Assembly: GCA_020726505.1 (NCBI GenBank) | Contig: JAHLEZ010000001.1 | Location: forward strand, 620,001 to 684,000 | DNA length: 64,000 nt | From: Leptodontidium sp. MPI-SDFR-AT-0119 | Taxonomy: Eukaryota; Ascomycota; Leotiomycetes; Helotiales; Leptodontidiaceae | Direction of reading: 5' to 3' | Shown: positions 10,671-23,649 of the stretch, piece by piece | Numbering within the stretch: the stretch's first letter is position 1 | Layout: each line of letters begins with the position of its first letter | Made by a program: the position numbers and the translations under genes | Notes under the pieces: model-generated | Told to the model about the DNA's origin: nothing | The model's input: the letters and a program-made list of their open reading frames with translations, nothing else | The model's database searches: none

Positions 10671-12087
10671 TTTCTAGTGCACCTGATAAGGCGCTGAATA
10701 CTAATATGACAACCGAAAACGTGCCCATTAACATGTCGGGCGCCAAAAATCGACAGCGAGGCACATCAGAGGTTGGTTAAGGCATCGAAGTCTTAGGAAT
10801 CAGAAGCTTTGTCAAGGCAGATTCTAGGGATTGAGATGAATGTGATAGCCTGATCACAATGTCCCAGAGTTGGCGCTATACTGCGAGACTTACAAGGAGA
10901 AACTCGAGTGGGTTCTCAAAACAAGAGTGGTGGAACTTTCAGATAGCGACACGAACACACTTCTAGCCTGAACTTAAGTAGGTTTCTGTGCCTTGCATGT
11001 TTATGCTTTCACTCAACACTCGAGCAACTACGATGCTCATTGCCCTTTGTCTCCTCCTCTTTGGTAATTGTTTGAGAACCAAATGGGGCAGTGAATCTCG
11101 ATGTGGAAGTTGAAGGGATTTAGTTCTAGTATTTACCATTCAGCAGTGGACCTACACAAGCATATATTTTATCTGTTCTGAATTAGAACCGACCCAGTAT
11201 TCTCATGTCAAGCTTTCTGTTAAATTCAAATTTTTTTCAATTAAACCTCGAATTCATCCTTACACATTCACCACGTCCTAATTCAATGCATCGATGACTT
11301 CCACCTGACCTCAATTCCAATTGAATCACCAAACACTCAATCCCCTGCCCATAAGCATACAGCATCATTCTGCATAACATCTGACATACATCTGACCTCT
11401 CAAGAAACGATTGGTTCCTAACCCCGCCCGCCGCTCAGATACATACCCATTAGCAATGGTGGTACCTACGGTGAGCACAAGGCCGAGCACGAGCACAGCT
11501 ACACAAGGCTGGATGTAACGCTGTGTAGCGGTGACAGGGATCTAGATTTTAATCTCAATCACGATCTCGATTGTGGATTGGTGGCTTCTGTAAATATAGA
11601 ATGTGTGCCGAAGTCGGAGCTGAGCTGAAGTGAGCTGTGCTGTTGTGCTGTGGATATTGGGACGTTTTTGGTCGAGTAAGTGATGCCCGGCTATTGATCG
11701 AGAAAGGTATTTCGAGGCCGCACGCATGAACGACCAGTACAAGTACTCAATCTGACTCCTATTACCCCTGTATATTGGCATGCATACGATATCGACATTC
11801 AGAGAACTGCGGTTCGTTGGGAGGCGGGGGTTTAAATAGCCGGGTGACGAATAGCCGGCCTGGCACGTCGTGTGCCTGTTTTCAATTACCGAATCATGAC
11901 TGCGAGCTGTAAAGGAAGGCATTTTGAAAGCCCATGAAAATGTTTGTATTCGTCTGCCATTCTAGGTAGGTATCAATGCCCAATTCCCCATTTCATCCTC
12001 AGTCCATATTCAATGGAAATGGGGATGATGGTAAACTCTAGTGCCCACAACTCAGCCCTTTAAGAATGCCGCCACCCAGAAAACAAT
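10671..12087. other. Non-coding stretch between NACHT relic and GH3 gene
   Basis: No gene is recognised. It may contain further decayed C-terminal sequence of the NACHT relic, but no repeat domain (ankyrin, WD40, TPR) is readable. The minus-strand ORF 11542-11922 has no recognisable features. Several T-rich and A/T-rich segments lie around 11150-11300. Confidence 0.4.
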
Positions 12088-14910
12088 CTATAATCCCAGC
12101 CAGTACCTCGTACTTTCGACCCTCAGAAGACCCTGCACGCTAACTGCCCCCTCTTCACTGCATGAGCTGACACTAACCAGGTAATTGCCCTTCTCATTAC
12201 ACCATTTACCTTCACTCTCGTCCCAGAAGCTCGTCGCGTAGCTGTCAATGTCGATCTCGACCCTCTTCTCTTCCCCAGCACGCAAGAACACCTTCTCAAA
12301 GCCGTGTAATTCCTTCACGGGACGTTGAGTAAGGGACTCAGGGGCCGAGATGTAAAGCTGCAAGACTTGAGCTCCATCATACCTGCCAGTATTCTTGACT
12401 CTTAGAACGACTTTGGCTGTTGGTGTAGGGTTGTTCTTGACCTTTGATGGGGCTTGGATGATCTCTAGGTTCGAGAGTGCGAATGTACTGTATGAAAGTC
12501 CGTGACTGAAATGTGTTAGTGCTTGCCTGAATCGTTAGATACAGGTTGATATTTACCCGAACGAAAACAAAGGTGACCGCTGGATTTTGTCGTAGTACTT
12601 GTATCCCAGATAGATATCCTCTCCGTACAAAACTCTTCCCTTTGTGCTGCCGAAGTTCAAGAATGCAGGTGTTTCTCTAATATCAGCTGGCCAGCTTAAT
12701 GGCAACTTAGCACAAGGGTTGAAGTCTCCAAATAGCACATCGGCTATTCCATTTCCTGTCTCGTTTCCACCATACCATGCTTGTACGATGGAAGAAGCCA
12801 GTGGTTCCCAAGGCATGGAGACTGGTGTTCCCGACTGGTTGACGATGATGGCCTCTGGTGCTACAGTCAAGACGCTGGCGATGAGTGTGTCAATATTTGG
12901 TGGAAGACCCATCGTAGGGCGGTCGAAGCCTTCACACTCCCAATCAGCCTGTTGAAAGTCAGTAGCTATTCGTTGGGATATGCCGCTCCAAATACTGACA
13001 TTCAAACCTGTGCACAGAACAGTATAATCAGCTTCACTGGCGGCTTTCACCGCTTTCTGAATACCCTCTCTCACATCGACTACGGGACAAGCACCGATTC
13101 TAGCACCACCTCCTCCAAAGCTGACAACTCCTAAATTCAAGATTTTTGAAGTAGCAGCGCTGCCGAAATCAATCCGAAGTTTGTAGGCCTTACCAGCTAT
13201 CAGGTCCCTCGTAGCGAATTGCTCTGCCGTTCCTCTACTGAAGAAAGCTGTTCCTGGAAGCTGGACTGTCGTTCCGTCAATGATTAGCTCGTCATCCAGA
13301 TAGAAGTTTGCAGTTCCATAGACAGTCATGCCGAATTCCCAGGGCCCGGACAAGTCAGGAGTGAAGTCTGCTTCGGCAGAGGCATAGAAGAGCTCAAAGT
13401 TCAATTTGGGATTCTTGTAATCCATGAGTTGAAAGTAGGTTTTGGGCAAAGGCTCTCTCCCAACACACACACGGTTCTTCACACTGGAAGGTTGATTGAA
13501 AAACTGGATAGTGGAATTGGACAGGAGACGGTCGATCAGTGGTAGCATTTTATGTGCATATGCACCAACTTCATACACAATCTCGACATTGAGGCCAAGC
13601 TTTTCTTTGATAGCATCGTAAAGAGTGACGGAGTAGTATGGCTCCAAGGAGGCACTGCCACCCCCAGTGATTGCAGGATTCTTCATGTGAGACCCAATGA
13701 GAGCGATCTTCTTCATCTTCTTGGGAAGTGGAAGTGTTTTCCTTTCATTTTTGAGGAGGACGATACTGCTGGCACAGATTTCGCGATTTAGTGCCCGGTC
13801 TTCAGGAGTGTTTCGCTCACCCTCGACAGGTGAGACGGCAAGTCGGCTTGCTCGCTCAACAAACTGGAGGACTCGTCGTGCTCGTTGGTCGAGAGTAGAT
13901 TGTTTGATTAAGCGAGCTGACAGGGCGAATTCAACCGCTGCTCCCCGGTGCCTGGTAATTCCTGGCATTTCAAGGTCCAGTCCGGCGTTAATTGCCCCTG
14001 CTCCTGAGTAAGTACCATACCTGGATATCCTGTCAGCATAACTGACGCCACTGGGGCGACTTGAACAATTTCAAACATCAGCTATTAGTCGATACTTACC
14101 AATCACTGATCACCAGTGGATTCCAACCCCATTCCTTCCTGACCAGGTCCTCCAGCAGCTTCGGGTCTTCGGAGACATGAACACCATTGACTTTGTTGTA
14201 CGAAGTCATCATCGCTCCTGGATTCGCGTTCCTAGCCACGATCTGGAAAGGTCTCAGGTAAACTTCTCTCAAAGCTCTCGGAGTCACAATCGTATCAACA
14301 GCCCTTCTCTCGTGTTCCTGATCATTACAGACGAAATGTTTCACAGTGGAAATCACGCCCGTAGACTCACATCCCATGATCATCTCACTGGCTAGGATGC
14401 CAGACAAATGGCCGTCTTCTGCAAAGCTCTCAAAACCTCGGCCGCCAGTGGGAGAACGTTGCATGTTGATGGTGGGTCCTAACCAGCAGTGGGCTCCTTT
14501 GGCAATACATTCGTCTCCTAGCAATTGACCAGCCTTTCGAAGAAGAGCTCTATCCCAAGTAGCTCCAAGGGCAGTTCCACATGGCAGACAGGCAGCTAGA
14601 ACGCCGGCAAACCATTTCGTTCCTCGGATACCATTAGGGCCATCACTGACTCGAATCGAAGGCACATTGAGTTCAGGAATAGGATAGGTGTGCCAAAAGT
14701 CAATTCCTAGCAAGCAGTAAGTAAATGCTCAACACGTGATGAATTAACAATTAATTGAGAGCAAGTGATCAACAGTAAGTGAAAGAGGGGGCCGGAGTGC
14801 AACTCACCAGACAATAGAGAAGCTTTCTCCCCATTGCTGAGCTTCGACAACACTTCTTCTACGTCGAAAGGCATATTTTCGGAACTGTCCTGAGCAGACT
14901 GAGAATTCAT
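12088..14910 (-). CDS. GH3 beta-glucosidase with PA14 domain, no signal peptide
   Basis: Exons complement(12088-12505, 12557-14020, 14100-14706, 14808-14910) give 863 residues. It hydrolyses terminal beta-D-glucosides (GH3). The TIM-barrel part has [34 protein letters not shown] and the nucleophile motif VISDWYGT, with D236 as nucleophile, split by an intron. A PA14 insert follows (about residues 400-540: [23 protein letters not shown]). It ends with the (alpha/beta)6 sandwich and a fibronectin-III-like domain ([22 protein letters not shown]). Start: MNSQSAQ at 14910; the next Met (14874, MPFDVEEV) is an alternative. No signal peptide is seen with either, so it resembles the intracellular bglI/bglK-type enzymes. 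The gene is intact although it lies between two broken genes. Confidence 0.9.
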
Positions 14911-16389
14911 TGAGTAGTAAAAATAAAAACCGAGGGGAGAGGCGAGAGGCAACAGCAGCTCTTGTACTCCGGCTTCCGGAGGCCTAATGTAAGACAGGCA
15001 GCGCCTACAGGCATCAAAGACCCTGAAAGATCCTGATCCTGACCGCCCAGCTGATCACTGGACAGTGGGCACTGGGCACCGCAGGCCAGGGCTCTTTTAG
15101 GGAATCCGGGCTGGCCGCGGACAGTTCTGCGTGGGGGACGACGGCCCGTCATGCCGGTCGTATTAAGTGCCAATTGACGTGGCTTTGTCATACAGAACTC
15201 GAAATAGGAAGTTGTAATGTTCGAATCTGTTGCAGGTGTGATTTTACACGAAAGAACGAAAATTGAGGGTATTTTGTTGAGGGAGGGAAGGCAAGGTTTG
15301 GTGGAGCTTTGGCCACCAGAACTTCCACAGTGGGGGTTTGGGGTAGCTGGGGCTAGGACTTGAAGGTCACCTGAATGTCCTCAAACTTCTGCGACAGCTT
15401 ACCTGCAGAGAAGCTTTTGCAGAGGCGTCCATGGGCAGCTTTTCTTTTTTTTGAAGTAGGTATAATCCCTCAACACGAAAACCTGCTGAACATTTTACGT
15501 TAGAGTCTGCAAAATGTGGCGGCCATCATCATCAGGTGATGCTTACTTCGTTATGTTTACCCCACTACACTACCCTACTCGATTCTACCTCTCCCACGTC
15601 TCTCATTCCCTCAAAAGAGGAGAAGTGCATATGAGCCGACTCTAATTGGATTGTGGAGTCCGTTTCTGAATCAGAACCTGGTCTGACAGCTCTAGATCAA
15701 GCCGTATTTCGATTCGCGAAAGCGAGCACTATCTCCCCCTCTGCGCTACTCAACCTCCACGAATATCTTGTTATCAGAGACCTGACCATAAAGAGGCCGG
15801 TATCAAGCCAGCGGTTGTCAGTGGACTGTTGTACAACGTCGTTATCTTTCAACTTCCCGTGTTTTGGGATGTTCCGTCGAGCACAAGCGAGGGGTATTGT
15901 TCCTTGCACAACATCCCACGGCAGTAGAAAATGAGTCTGGGAAGCAAACGGGCTTACTGTACCAGTGATGCAGGCATTAACCCGTGGGGCTAGAGGTACT
16001 TAGCTCTTGTTATCAATCGGTTGCTGAATCCAAATTTTGTCTTCAAGGGGAATGCAGAGACATGGTAATGCTTGATATTTACTGTTTGAAGTGCCCACAG
16101 AGTGTCCAAATCGGACGTCCACTGTGATATCCTGTATTAATAGCTGGAATTTTTTTTAAAAAAAGAAGAACTTATAACCAATTCTTTATAAGGCTTCTGA
16201 GAAATGTGTCAGAGATGAAGTTGGTGTGGGTGGGTTGAAAATTGACTGCAAAATTAAGCGATTGCGTATTTCAGTCGATAGCCTGCGAGTCTCCAACTCG
16301 AATGAAGAAGCTCCAAATGTCCGCCCTCTAGCCAACCCGTATCAGGCATTGATATTGGCATATCCTCATAGGACACAGTCATGCTTTCA
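14911..16389. other. 1.5 kb intergenic region upstream of GH3 gene
   Basis: No gene is recognised. The ORFs at 15653-15934 (+) and 15697-15909 (-) overlap each other and show no family motif. The GH3 promoter should lie in the first few hundred bases. An A-rich run is at about 16150-16170. Confidence 0.4.
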
Positions 16390-18314
16390 TCACAGCACAA
16401 CCGTCCTCTGCCTTGTCTCTAAATCCACCACGGCTTCTCCATCCATAACTCCATGAAGAAAACAATCCCCAACCAAACAACACTCGTCCGAATCCGGAAC
16501 GGGACGCAAAATGAAAGGAGTATCTCCTCCCAGTAGAACCCAGATTTCATCCCTTTCTTGAGGGCATCCGAGGCCCATGTAACCACTTTGCGTGATGAAG
16601 AAGGATCGGTCGGCGGCCATGATGATCAGCGTCGCGTCAAACCTATCTGTCACTTCGTCTTCCCGCAGCAGGTCGAAATGACGATTTTCGGCGCACGACC
16701 ACCACGCTTCGAAGTCAGGGTCCTCATCCAAGGAGGCTCTCTGTTTTTTGAGACCTACATGCGTGATATCTGCGGTTAGAGCGCGCCTGAATTGATTTCT
16801 TTGGTGCGAAGGATTCGTCAGATCCGGATCGTGAATTGTCAACTCTTGAGTGTAGAACTTCTTGACCATATCATACCACGAGAGAACTATGTTTCCACCT
16901 TTGAGAGTTCCAATACCGTAAGCGTATCGTTGTCGCACTGCAACCACATGATCAACACAGACTCCAGCTAGTGACAATTTTGACTCTTCGGCCTCAGAAA
17001 CTATCACTTCTTTGCTCCCGGACGCATTGTAAAGTGGAACTCTCAGCCAGTTTAATTCAAATATCCAACTCTTCTCATTAACCACAAAGCTCCAATCATA
17101 AATCCAAGTGGGCATTTCTCCAACGCAAAGCCGCTGGCCTTTGAGAATATGAAGCAATCTAGTTTGTCGTATGGACAGAAGCGTAATATTTTCATACACT
17201 TCTCTTTTAGTCAGCGAATAATCCGGCTCCATATCTACAGGGACATTGGTAATAAGCCCAAGGAGAGCATGGACCTTGTCTCTAGGATCAGTGCATCGTC
17301 GGCTTCGCCAACGCCACATAGATATATGGATATTTTCCTGTTCCCCTAGATGAAGTCGAGTATGCGCAAGCTGAGCAAAACACGACCAGAAATAAATTCC
17401 AGGAATCTTTTAGGAGCAGATTCATGTCTCGCCACGCGTCTTGACAACAAATTGTGAGGTGTGGATGGCTTAGTCTTGTTGCCGCTGCAATGATATTCCA
17501 GTCCAGGGAGCCGGACCCGAAGAAAAAAACTGCTCGCCTCGGAAGGACAGTCTCTTGGGCAACCCATAATCTCTTCCGCCATGGTGAATCTATGAAAGCA
17601 CAGAATACATCGGATACGGCTTCCTCGGGCCATGCTTTATCGCAGCAAGAAATGTCTTTGAAGTGCTTGTTTCCGGCCAGTTCCGTCGGTAGTTTGAAAG
17701 TCCGATCCACATTATCGTCCGGCTGCCCTTGATTGTAATCACTCTCGTGGGTCCCCAAGGCATATAGTTGCCATAGTCGAATCGAGAAGAACTAGTTGCA
17801 TATTCGCCCACCCAAATGCAAACTTTAGCGCACCGTTTGTAGATCTCTCCCATGAGCCTGACCTGATGGGACTTTTCTTCATCATTCTCTTGACAGATGC
17901 ACAAAGCATCTATCCACATAATCCGGGGTTCCTCGGGTTTCTTCAGCCGTCGCAAGGCTAGAAATAGATTCCTTGTGACCGTGCGAGGCTGGCCACATAA
18001 CAAATATCGTCAGAGCCCGCTTCCTGCTCCCAGACGTAGGACAATGCTTCGTAAGGGAGGCAAGGCTCGTTGAGCGAAATTGTCGTGAGCTGACACGAGA
18101 TTTGGTTATTCCATTGTCTAGGCTCCAGGGACAGTACTCGAATTTTTTTGCGTTCAGGACGAATATGAATGTACGGCGAGGCTAATGATTGCCCAACCTT
18201 GAATCCTAGAGATCGCAGCCCTCGCTCAAGCCTACTGATCACCTGCTGATAGTTTCGTGCAAATCGTTCCATATTAGAGATCTTTGTGATGCCTGGGTGA
18301 GAACAAGGAGTCAA
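16390..18314 (-). pseudogene. HET-domain (heterokaryon incompatibility) gene with frameshifts
   Basis: Read on the minus strand, the HET landmarks appear in order but in different frames: LPYEALSYVWE (18314-17958), WIDALCICQEND and GEIYKRCAKVCIWVGEYA (18003-17590), WRKRLWVAQE (17758-17288), then CTDPRDKVHALLGL and the typical C-terminal block WVLLGGDTPFILRP / LVGDCFLHGVMDGEA (17319-16390). Frame changes fall near 18000, 17755 and 17350-17420. No plausible splice donor or acceptor covers them, so I read them as three indels rather than introns. HET domains trigger cell death on non-self recognition in fungal fusion. The C-terminal 309 codons are intact. Sequencing error in one place is possible, but three within 700 bp argue for a pseudogene. 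Confidence 0.75.
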
Positions 18315-18948
18315 GTAGCCGCAATGCGGAGGAGGTAGGGATATTTTTATGGTTATGAAGTTTAGGTTCAGCTGGCGCAGCCTCGTTGCTGCAGGTATCG
18401 CTTAGCCGCCAATCAAAACAGACAGGGCGGCAGACAAGCAAGAAGCAAAGGGAGTCAGCTCGTTAGGTTCCCTTCTAGCCAAAGGCTATGTGGATGGGCG
18501 GAGTTCTGAGTGTGGCTTGAATATCCGGGAACTAGTCTCAACCTGTTGGATGTGTCAATCTCATAATACACGACAACTCTGTCAAGATTCGGAGTGGGCA
18601 AGTCACCTCTGCTGCCATATGCGTAACGCCAAAAAGAAATTAGATTTCGATTATAGAAAAGCAAATTATATCGTGAGACTTCACACAATACAGGGTGGGA
18701 TTTTGAAGGCTACCATGACAAAATGAGCGAAACTCGATAGGAAAGTAGGGGCCTTATGAGCAATCCAATGATACAAGACACTGGTGTACATTCAACTCAT
18801 CTAATGTTCGTACAACTAGCTGTTCAAATCCTGTTCTGGGCCACTACCCATTGCACGATTAACGACTCTTTGATGACTGAGCATCGTCATACAAACTAAA
18901 CGCCGGCGGGATATCTATATGCATACATGTTGTACAGTCGTGACAAAA
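18315..18948. other. Intergenic between SUV3 3' end and HET gene start
   Basis: No gene is seen. It should hold the HET-gene promoter (right of 18314) and the SUV3 3'UTR (left of 18949). Both short ORFs at 18455-18726 lack family motifs. Confidence 0.4.
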
Positions 18949-21814
18949 TTACGAGTGAGAACCGGTGGCTTCCGCCTTCGCGTTATCAGCGTCGAATTCG
19001 GTTGTCGTGAGTGGGGTGGCGGAATCTGGCAATGGCTCTGAACTGGCAGCATTCTCCATGTCATACAGCAGCCTCGTTTCAATTTCTCGAACGGGTTGAG
19101 CCACAGCTTTGTAAGCGTCGCCAGTCTCTATCTCAAGATCTTCGGGAGTTGTAGGAATATTCCCATCTGAAGCCGGCGAGTCCTCGGAATCATGACCTTC
19201 CTGCTCCATCACTTCCATCTTTACTGCCTTCAGTTCGAGCGCCTCTTCTTCATTCGAGTCGGCATCCTCCTCCTCCTCGAGATCTGATTTCAGATCATCA
19301 ATCAGGTCACCCTGATCCTCGTTACCTGGTTCCATATCTGCTCCCCGCACCCCAGACGATGAATCAAATGATATGCCAGAATCCTCGATTGGCGAGGTGT
19401 CATCTGATTCAAGACTTAGAGCAGCTGCTTTCGCAAGCTCGTTCTCCTTAGCCGCAGCCTTTGCTGCTTTGATCCTCATGTAGTTGAGCTTTTTCCTCTG
19501 TGCCTCGGTCCACGAAACTTCTTCTAGACATTGATCAATCTTCTCCTCGATCAAGGTCTTGACATGAAATGCTAAAGCCTGGTTGGTGAAGATACCTGCA
19601 AAGCGGTAGCTTAGCCAAAGGTAAAGTGTAACGGCTCTATGCAAAGCTTCTGCTTTTCGCAAGTAGCCCTTGCTACCTTCTACGTCGTCATGGATATCTT
19701 TATCTATAAGCTCTAGATCAAAACAGTTCATGTCTAGCAGAGCTCCCGTCTTTTGCTCCGCTATGCATTGCGCCATTTCTTTGATCACCTTAGTCATCCC
19801 AGGATCCCTCAGATTGGCAGGGGAGCTCATGAGCGTGATCCGATCCATATGTGACATGTCGAACTCTTGGACCAGGTCAACTATCTGAATCTGTTCTTTG
19901 AGGCGACATAGGTGGAACTGAGGATGAAGTGAGGCCATATCGTGCAGACGCAGGACAATGTAACCAAACGGTGTTTTGGGCGGGAAATAACTAGCGAAAC
20001 GATGTAGTATATCGGCTGGTGGAAATATACCAACTGATGCCAGAGGTTCCACCTCCATTTCCATTGCTTGCTGTACAACGCCAAGATCAAATTTGTTCAA
20101 TGTCGTAACATAGCCCATACTTCTGTCCTGCTTTTTGACCGCATCAAGGGCGAGGGGTTTCGCATCATCCAAATTCCCCTTGTCGATTGCTTCTTGAGCA
20201 GTCTTGTACCTTCCAGCTCTTCCAGCAATTTGCTTGATTTCGTACGGCTGCATAGTCCGAAACGAGATGCCGTCGTGCTTGGAAGTTGACTCAAAGATGA
20301 CCCGCTTTATACTCAAATTTAACCCCATCCCAACAGCATCACTGGCAACAAGAAAGTCGTAGTCATTGTTAGGGTCGTTGAAAAGAGCGGCTTGCTGCGC
20401 TCGCGTTTCAGGGGGAAGGGAGCCATAGACAACTGCACATCGCTTCCCGGTGACCCTCTCAACGTCTGATTTCATAGCATGGATTGCGACACGTGAAAAC
20501 AAGATGATGGCGTCGCCCTTCTCAAGGTTTCCCAACCGTCCCAAACTGTGGCTCTGAGTCTTCAACGGGCTCAGCCGCTCATATTCATGAATCACCAGCT
20601 TATCTCCCATAGCAGCACATAGGTCGGTGATAATTTTCTTAGTGCGTGTCTCGCCACAAAGGTGAACCTCCTTGGCTTGAACTCCTAGGAAGGCTTGAGT
20701 CCAGGCCCAACCACGCTCAGTATCACCCATCATCTGAATCTCGTCAATCACTGCTACATCGACCTTGGCGTTGAGGGGAACCATTTCCACAGTACAGCTG
20801 TTCATAGTGTGGTTGTAATCCTCGGGTATGCGGCGTTCTTCGCCAGTGACCAGAGCACATGGTATGCCTTTGGCGTTCAGCCGAGTGTACACTTCGTGCG
20901 CCAGTAATCGTAGCGGTCCTGCATATATACCAGACTGTGCTGCCTCCAACCTTTGCAGGGCATGATAGGTCTTGCCAGAATTTGTAGGCCCCACATGCAG
21001 ATGTACTGTCCTTTGCAGAGCTCTCGTCGCAGGATACCACTCAAGGGGGTAGCGCAGATCCGCAAGTTTCTCCTGATTTGCCTGGTGGTGTGGCGTGAAA
21101 TTGACCGTCGCAACCTCATTGATAAATGCGAATTTCATCTCTGATGCCAACGCAGACATACCTCCTGTTATGAATGCATTGCGCATTCGATGGAATAAAG
21201 GGTTATTGTGCCTGTTAACTTTTCCTTCCTCGGCACGGTCTGTGCAAGCTTTGAGCTTCCCTTTGAAGAAGGCCAGTTTCTCATCCAGCTCCTCGTCTGT
21301 CTTTATGCCCCAAGCCTTGACCGACACTCGCTCTTTGTACCTGAGAGTAAACTCCAGGCGGTGGGTCTGCTCAAGTAGAAGGCGTCCAAATACACCAAAT
21401 GTGGTTTCGTTTGACTCAACCAGGCCAGTGTCTCTCACTGTTGCTGCTCTAAGGTCTGGCCGTTGTCCTTGGTTCATTGTCCAAGGCATATATGGGTGCG
21501 CATCCGTATCATTCCTTCTTGATCTTTCGGAGGCACCATTACCACGGCCAGCATAGTCTCTGTCTCTTCGGGCAAGAGTAGACGTCTCTCCCCGTTTCGC
21601 GACCCTTCTTATGGACTAGATGATAAATCTCAGTAAAGTTCATTGCAGGAATGATAGAGGATCCCACAAAAGCTGGTCCGGCCGTCTGGACCTGCACGCC
21701 AAACGTGCTGCGATATCGTAGCCCATTAGGGCGGTTCAAGGAGTGTCGTATTGACTGTGAAGTTCTGAATGAACAGAAAGCACAAAGCCCGCCTTTTCGG
21801 ATGGCCAAGGGCAT
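18949..21814 (-). CDS. SUV3: Mitochondrial ATP-dependent RNA helicase Suv3
   Basis: Exons complement(18949-21615, 21668-21814) with a 52-nt intron give about 937 residues. Suv3 is the DExH/D helicase of the mitochondrial degradosome, working with the RNase Dss1 on RNA turnover and intron removal. Walker A is GPTNSGKT (about residues 258-265), and the Walker B/DEAD equivalent is DEIQMMGD. YAGPLRLLAHEV, VTGEE, SDAVGMGLNL and QIAGRAGR are the SF2 motifs of this family. The N-terminus (MPLAIRKGG...FRTSQSIRHS) is Arg/Ser-rich without acidic residues, a mitochondrial presequence. The long C-terminal acidic tail (about 170 residues) is unusual. An alternative donor (exon ending at 21692) would also keep frame. 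ATG 21814 was preferred to the upstream ATG 22039 because the presequence begins there. Confidence 0.92.
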
Positions 21815-22333
21815 CACTGCTGTTGATGGAAGTTTCGGTTTGGCAGAGGAGATATCATGAGGGGCAAGTCGAGGTGGGGTTTGGTCGAGCGGAATCTCAG
21901 CAAAATCGGTAATAATAATGGAAAGGAGGCAATGATCGTACTGTGAATTCGTTGATGCTTCGATTACAAGTATTTTTTTGGACGCGATGCGGCGACTGGG
22001 CCCGCGTCCATCAACTAGATCGGCCCGCAGATTTTCCACTTCCGGGCTTGGCGCCGGGGTGGCATTGGGATTGGGATTTACGCTGCCGAACCTGCGTCAT
22101 CCATGTGGCTTTGAGGTTCACTGCAGTCTCCTAACCTGTTCCTCTTCCACAGCAACGTAGAAGCAACCTCTCTCCATTACATTACACTTCACTCCACTTC
22201 ACATCACAACATCAACATCAGCACCAACCCCAAAATAACGCTTGTGAAACTCCAAACTCCCCTCGATCACCGGAAATCAAGATCTCCACAGCCCGACCCA
22301 GGTTACATGACCGCATTCTAGACACAAGCAGCA
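21815..22333. promoter_or_regulatory. Divergent SUV3/VAMP7 promoter region
   Basis: 519 bp between the start codons of two divergent genes, with no ORF of its own. The part next to the SNARE ATG (about 22135-22330) is rich in ACATCAC/CTTCAC-like pyrimidine-CA sequence typical of fungal 5' leaders. No specific factor site is claimed. Confidence 0.45.
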
Positions 22334-23117
22334 ATGGCGTCCTCTTCATCACCGCCAACTCCCCTCCTCTAGTAAGTCCTACCAGGTCTCCTCCAGAGCT
22401 CAACTCACCGTATACAGTGCCTGCATAGCCCACAATACCACCATCCTCGCAGAACATACCGCTTCAGCATCCTCCCAAACCTCGTCCCTCGCTTCTCTCG
22501 TCCTCCCAAAAATCGAACACAAGACAGCCCAAAAGTTGACTTACACTCATAACAACAACTTCATTCACTACATTTCAGACGCACCTTCTGAATACGAGCC
22601 TGCTTCTGCTTCCGCTGGCGGATTAACCTACCTCGTCATCGCAGACTCTTCTCTTGGAAGGCGCATTCCCTTCGGCTTTCTGTTCGAAATCAAGAAACGC
22701 TTCTTGGCGCAGTATGCACCCGAAAGCACGGATTTTGCCAGCTTGCCGAACTATGGTGCTGGTAGCTTCAACACTGAGTTGAAGAAGTTGATGGTGGACT
22801 ACGGAACTACCAAGGCTGGAAAGGAAGATGCGATTTCCAATGTTCAAGGAGAGATTGATAACGTGAGGGGGATCATGAGCCAGAATATCGAGAGTTTGTT
22901 GGAGAGAGGCGAGAGAATCGACTTGTTGGTCGACAAAACCGACAGATTGGGAGGGAGTGCGCATGATTTCAGGGTTAGAAGCAGAGGCTTGAGGAGGAAA
23001 ATGTGGTGGAAGAATGTGAAGCTCATGGCATTGCTCACATTGGTGGTTATTTTCTTGATTTACTTGTTCGTTGGTTTTGGATGCGGACTGCCAGGTTGGT
23101 CGAAGTGTGTTGGTTGA
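22334..23117 (+). CDS. Longin-type R-SNARE, VAMP7/Nyv1-like
   Basis: Exons 22334-22371 and 22418-23117 (46-nt intron) encode 245 residues. An N-terminal longin domain (about 1-125; IFHYISD-like FIHYISD, YLVIADSS, RRIPFGFLFEIKKRF) is followed by an R-SNARE motif (about 148-205; VRGIMSQNIESLLERGERID) with the zero-layer Arg at residue 176. One C-terminal transmembrane helix follows (about 213-232) with a short lumenal tail. The protein is tail-anchored and should drive fusion at the vacuole/endosome or plasma membrane. The small first exon (MASSSSPPTPLLY) restores the longin start. The choice between VAMP7-like and Nyv1-like naming cannot be made from sequence alone. Confidence 0.88.
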
Positions 23118-23649
23118 AGGGTGGTTTAAAAGAGTGTGGTCGAATTGCTTCATCTTTCAGGTGCTTGTACGATATGCAAGCGGGAAACTCAAATTATACC
23201 ACGGGGAGCTTTGTCGTAACAACAGCATTTCAGGCGGTACTTTTACACAGGCTTTAGCCTTCCAATTCGAAGTTCTTATCCTAAGCAATCCTATTCAGTG
23301 CTGTTGATGAAGCTTTCAATACCAATTACTAGTCCCAAACCTCGAGGGACTTGACCTCTCAGCTCCAGATTCCTTTACTTCCCTTTCGATGCTCAGTATT
23401 GAATATTCCACGAATCCGAAGTTTCGTAACAGAGCGATATCACTTTCATACCATCGGCCATATTATACTCAATACCTTCAATAGTCCACCACCCATCCCT
23501 GTCCATGCGCCTTGGCCCTCGAGGATCAGATGGGAACGACATAAATGCGCGCTTTTCACCGTGAAGACAAGCGCAGAGTCGTTTGTGTGGTAGTAACTGC
23601 ACTCGCAGTGAGTAGAGTATGGGTGAAAAAAATTCAAGTATTGGGGCCC

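Noticed and set aside
15653..15934. 93-codon ORF in the large GH3 upstream gap
   Set aside because: No motif, overlaps an equally long opposite-strand ORF, no splice partners.
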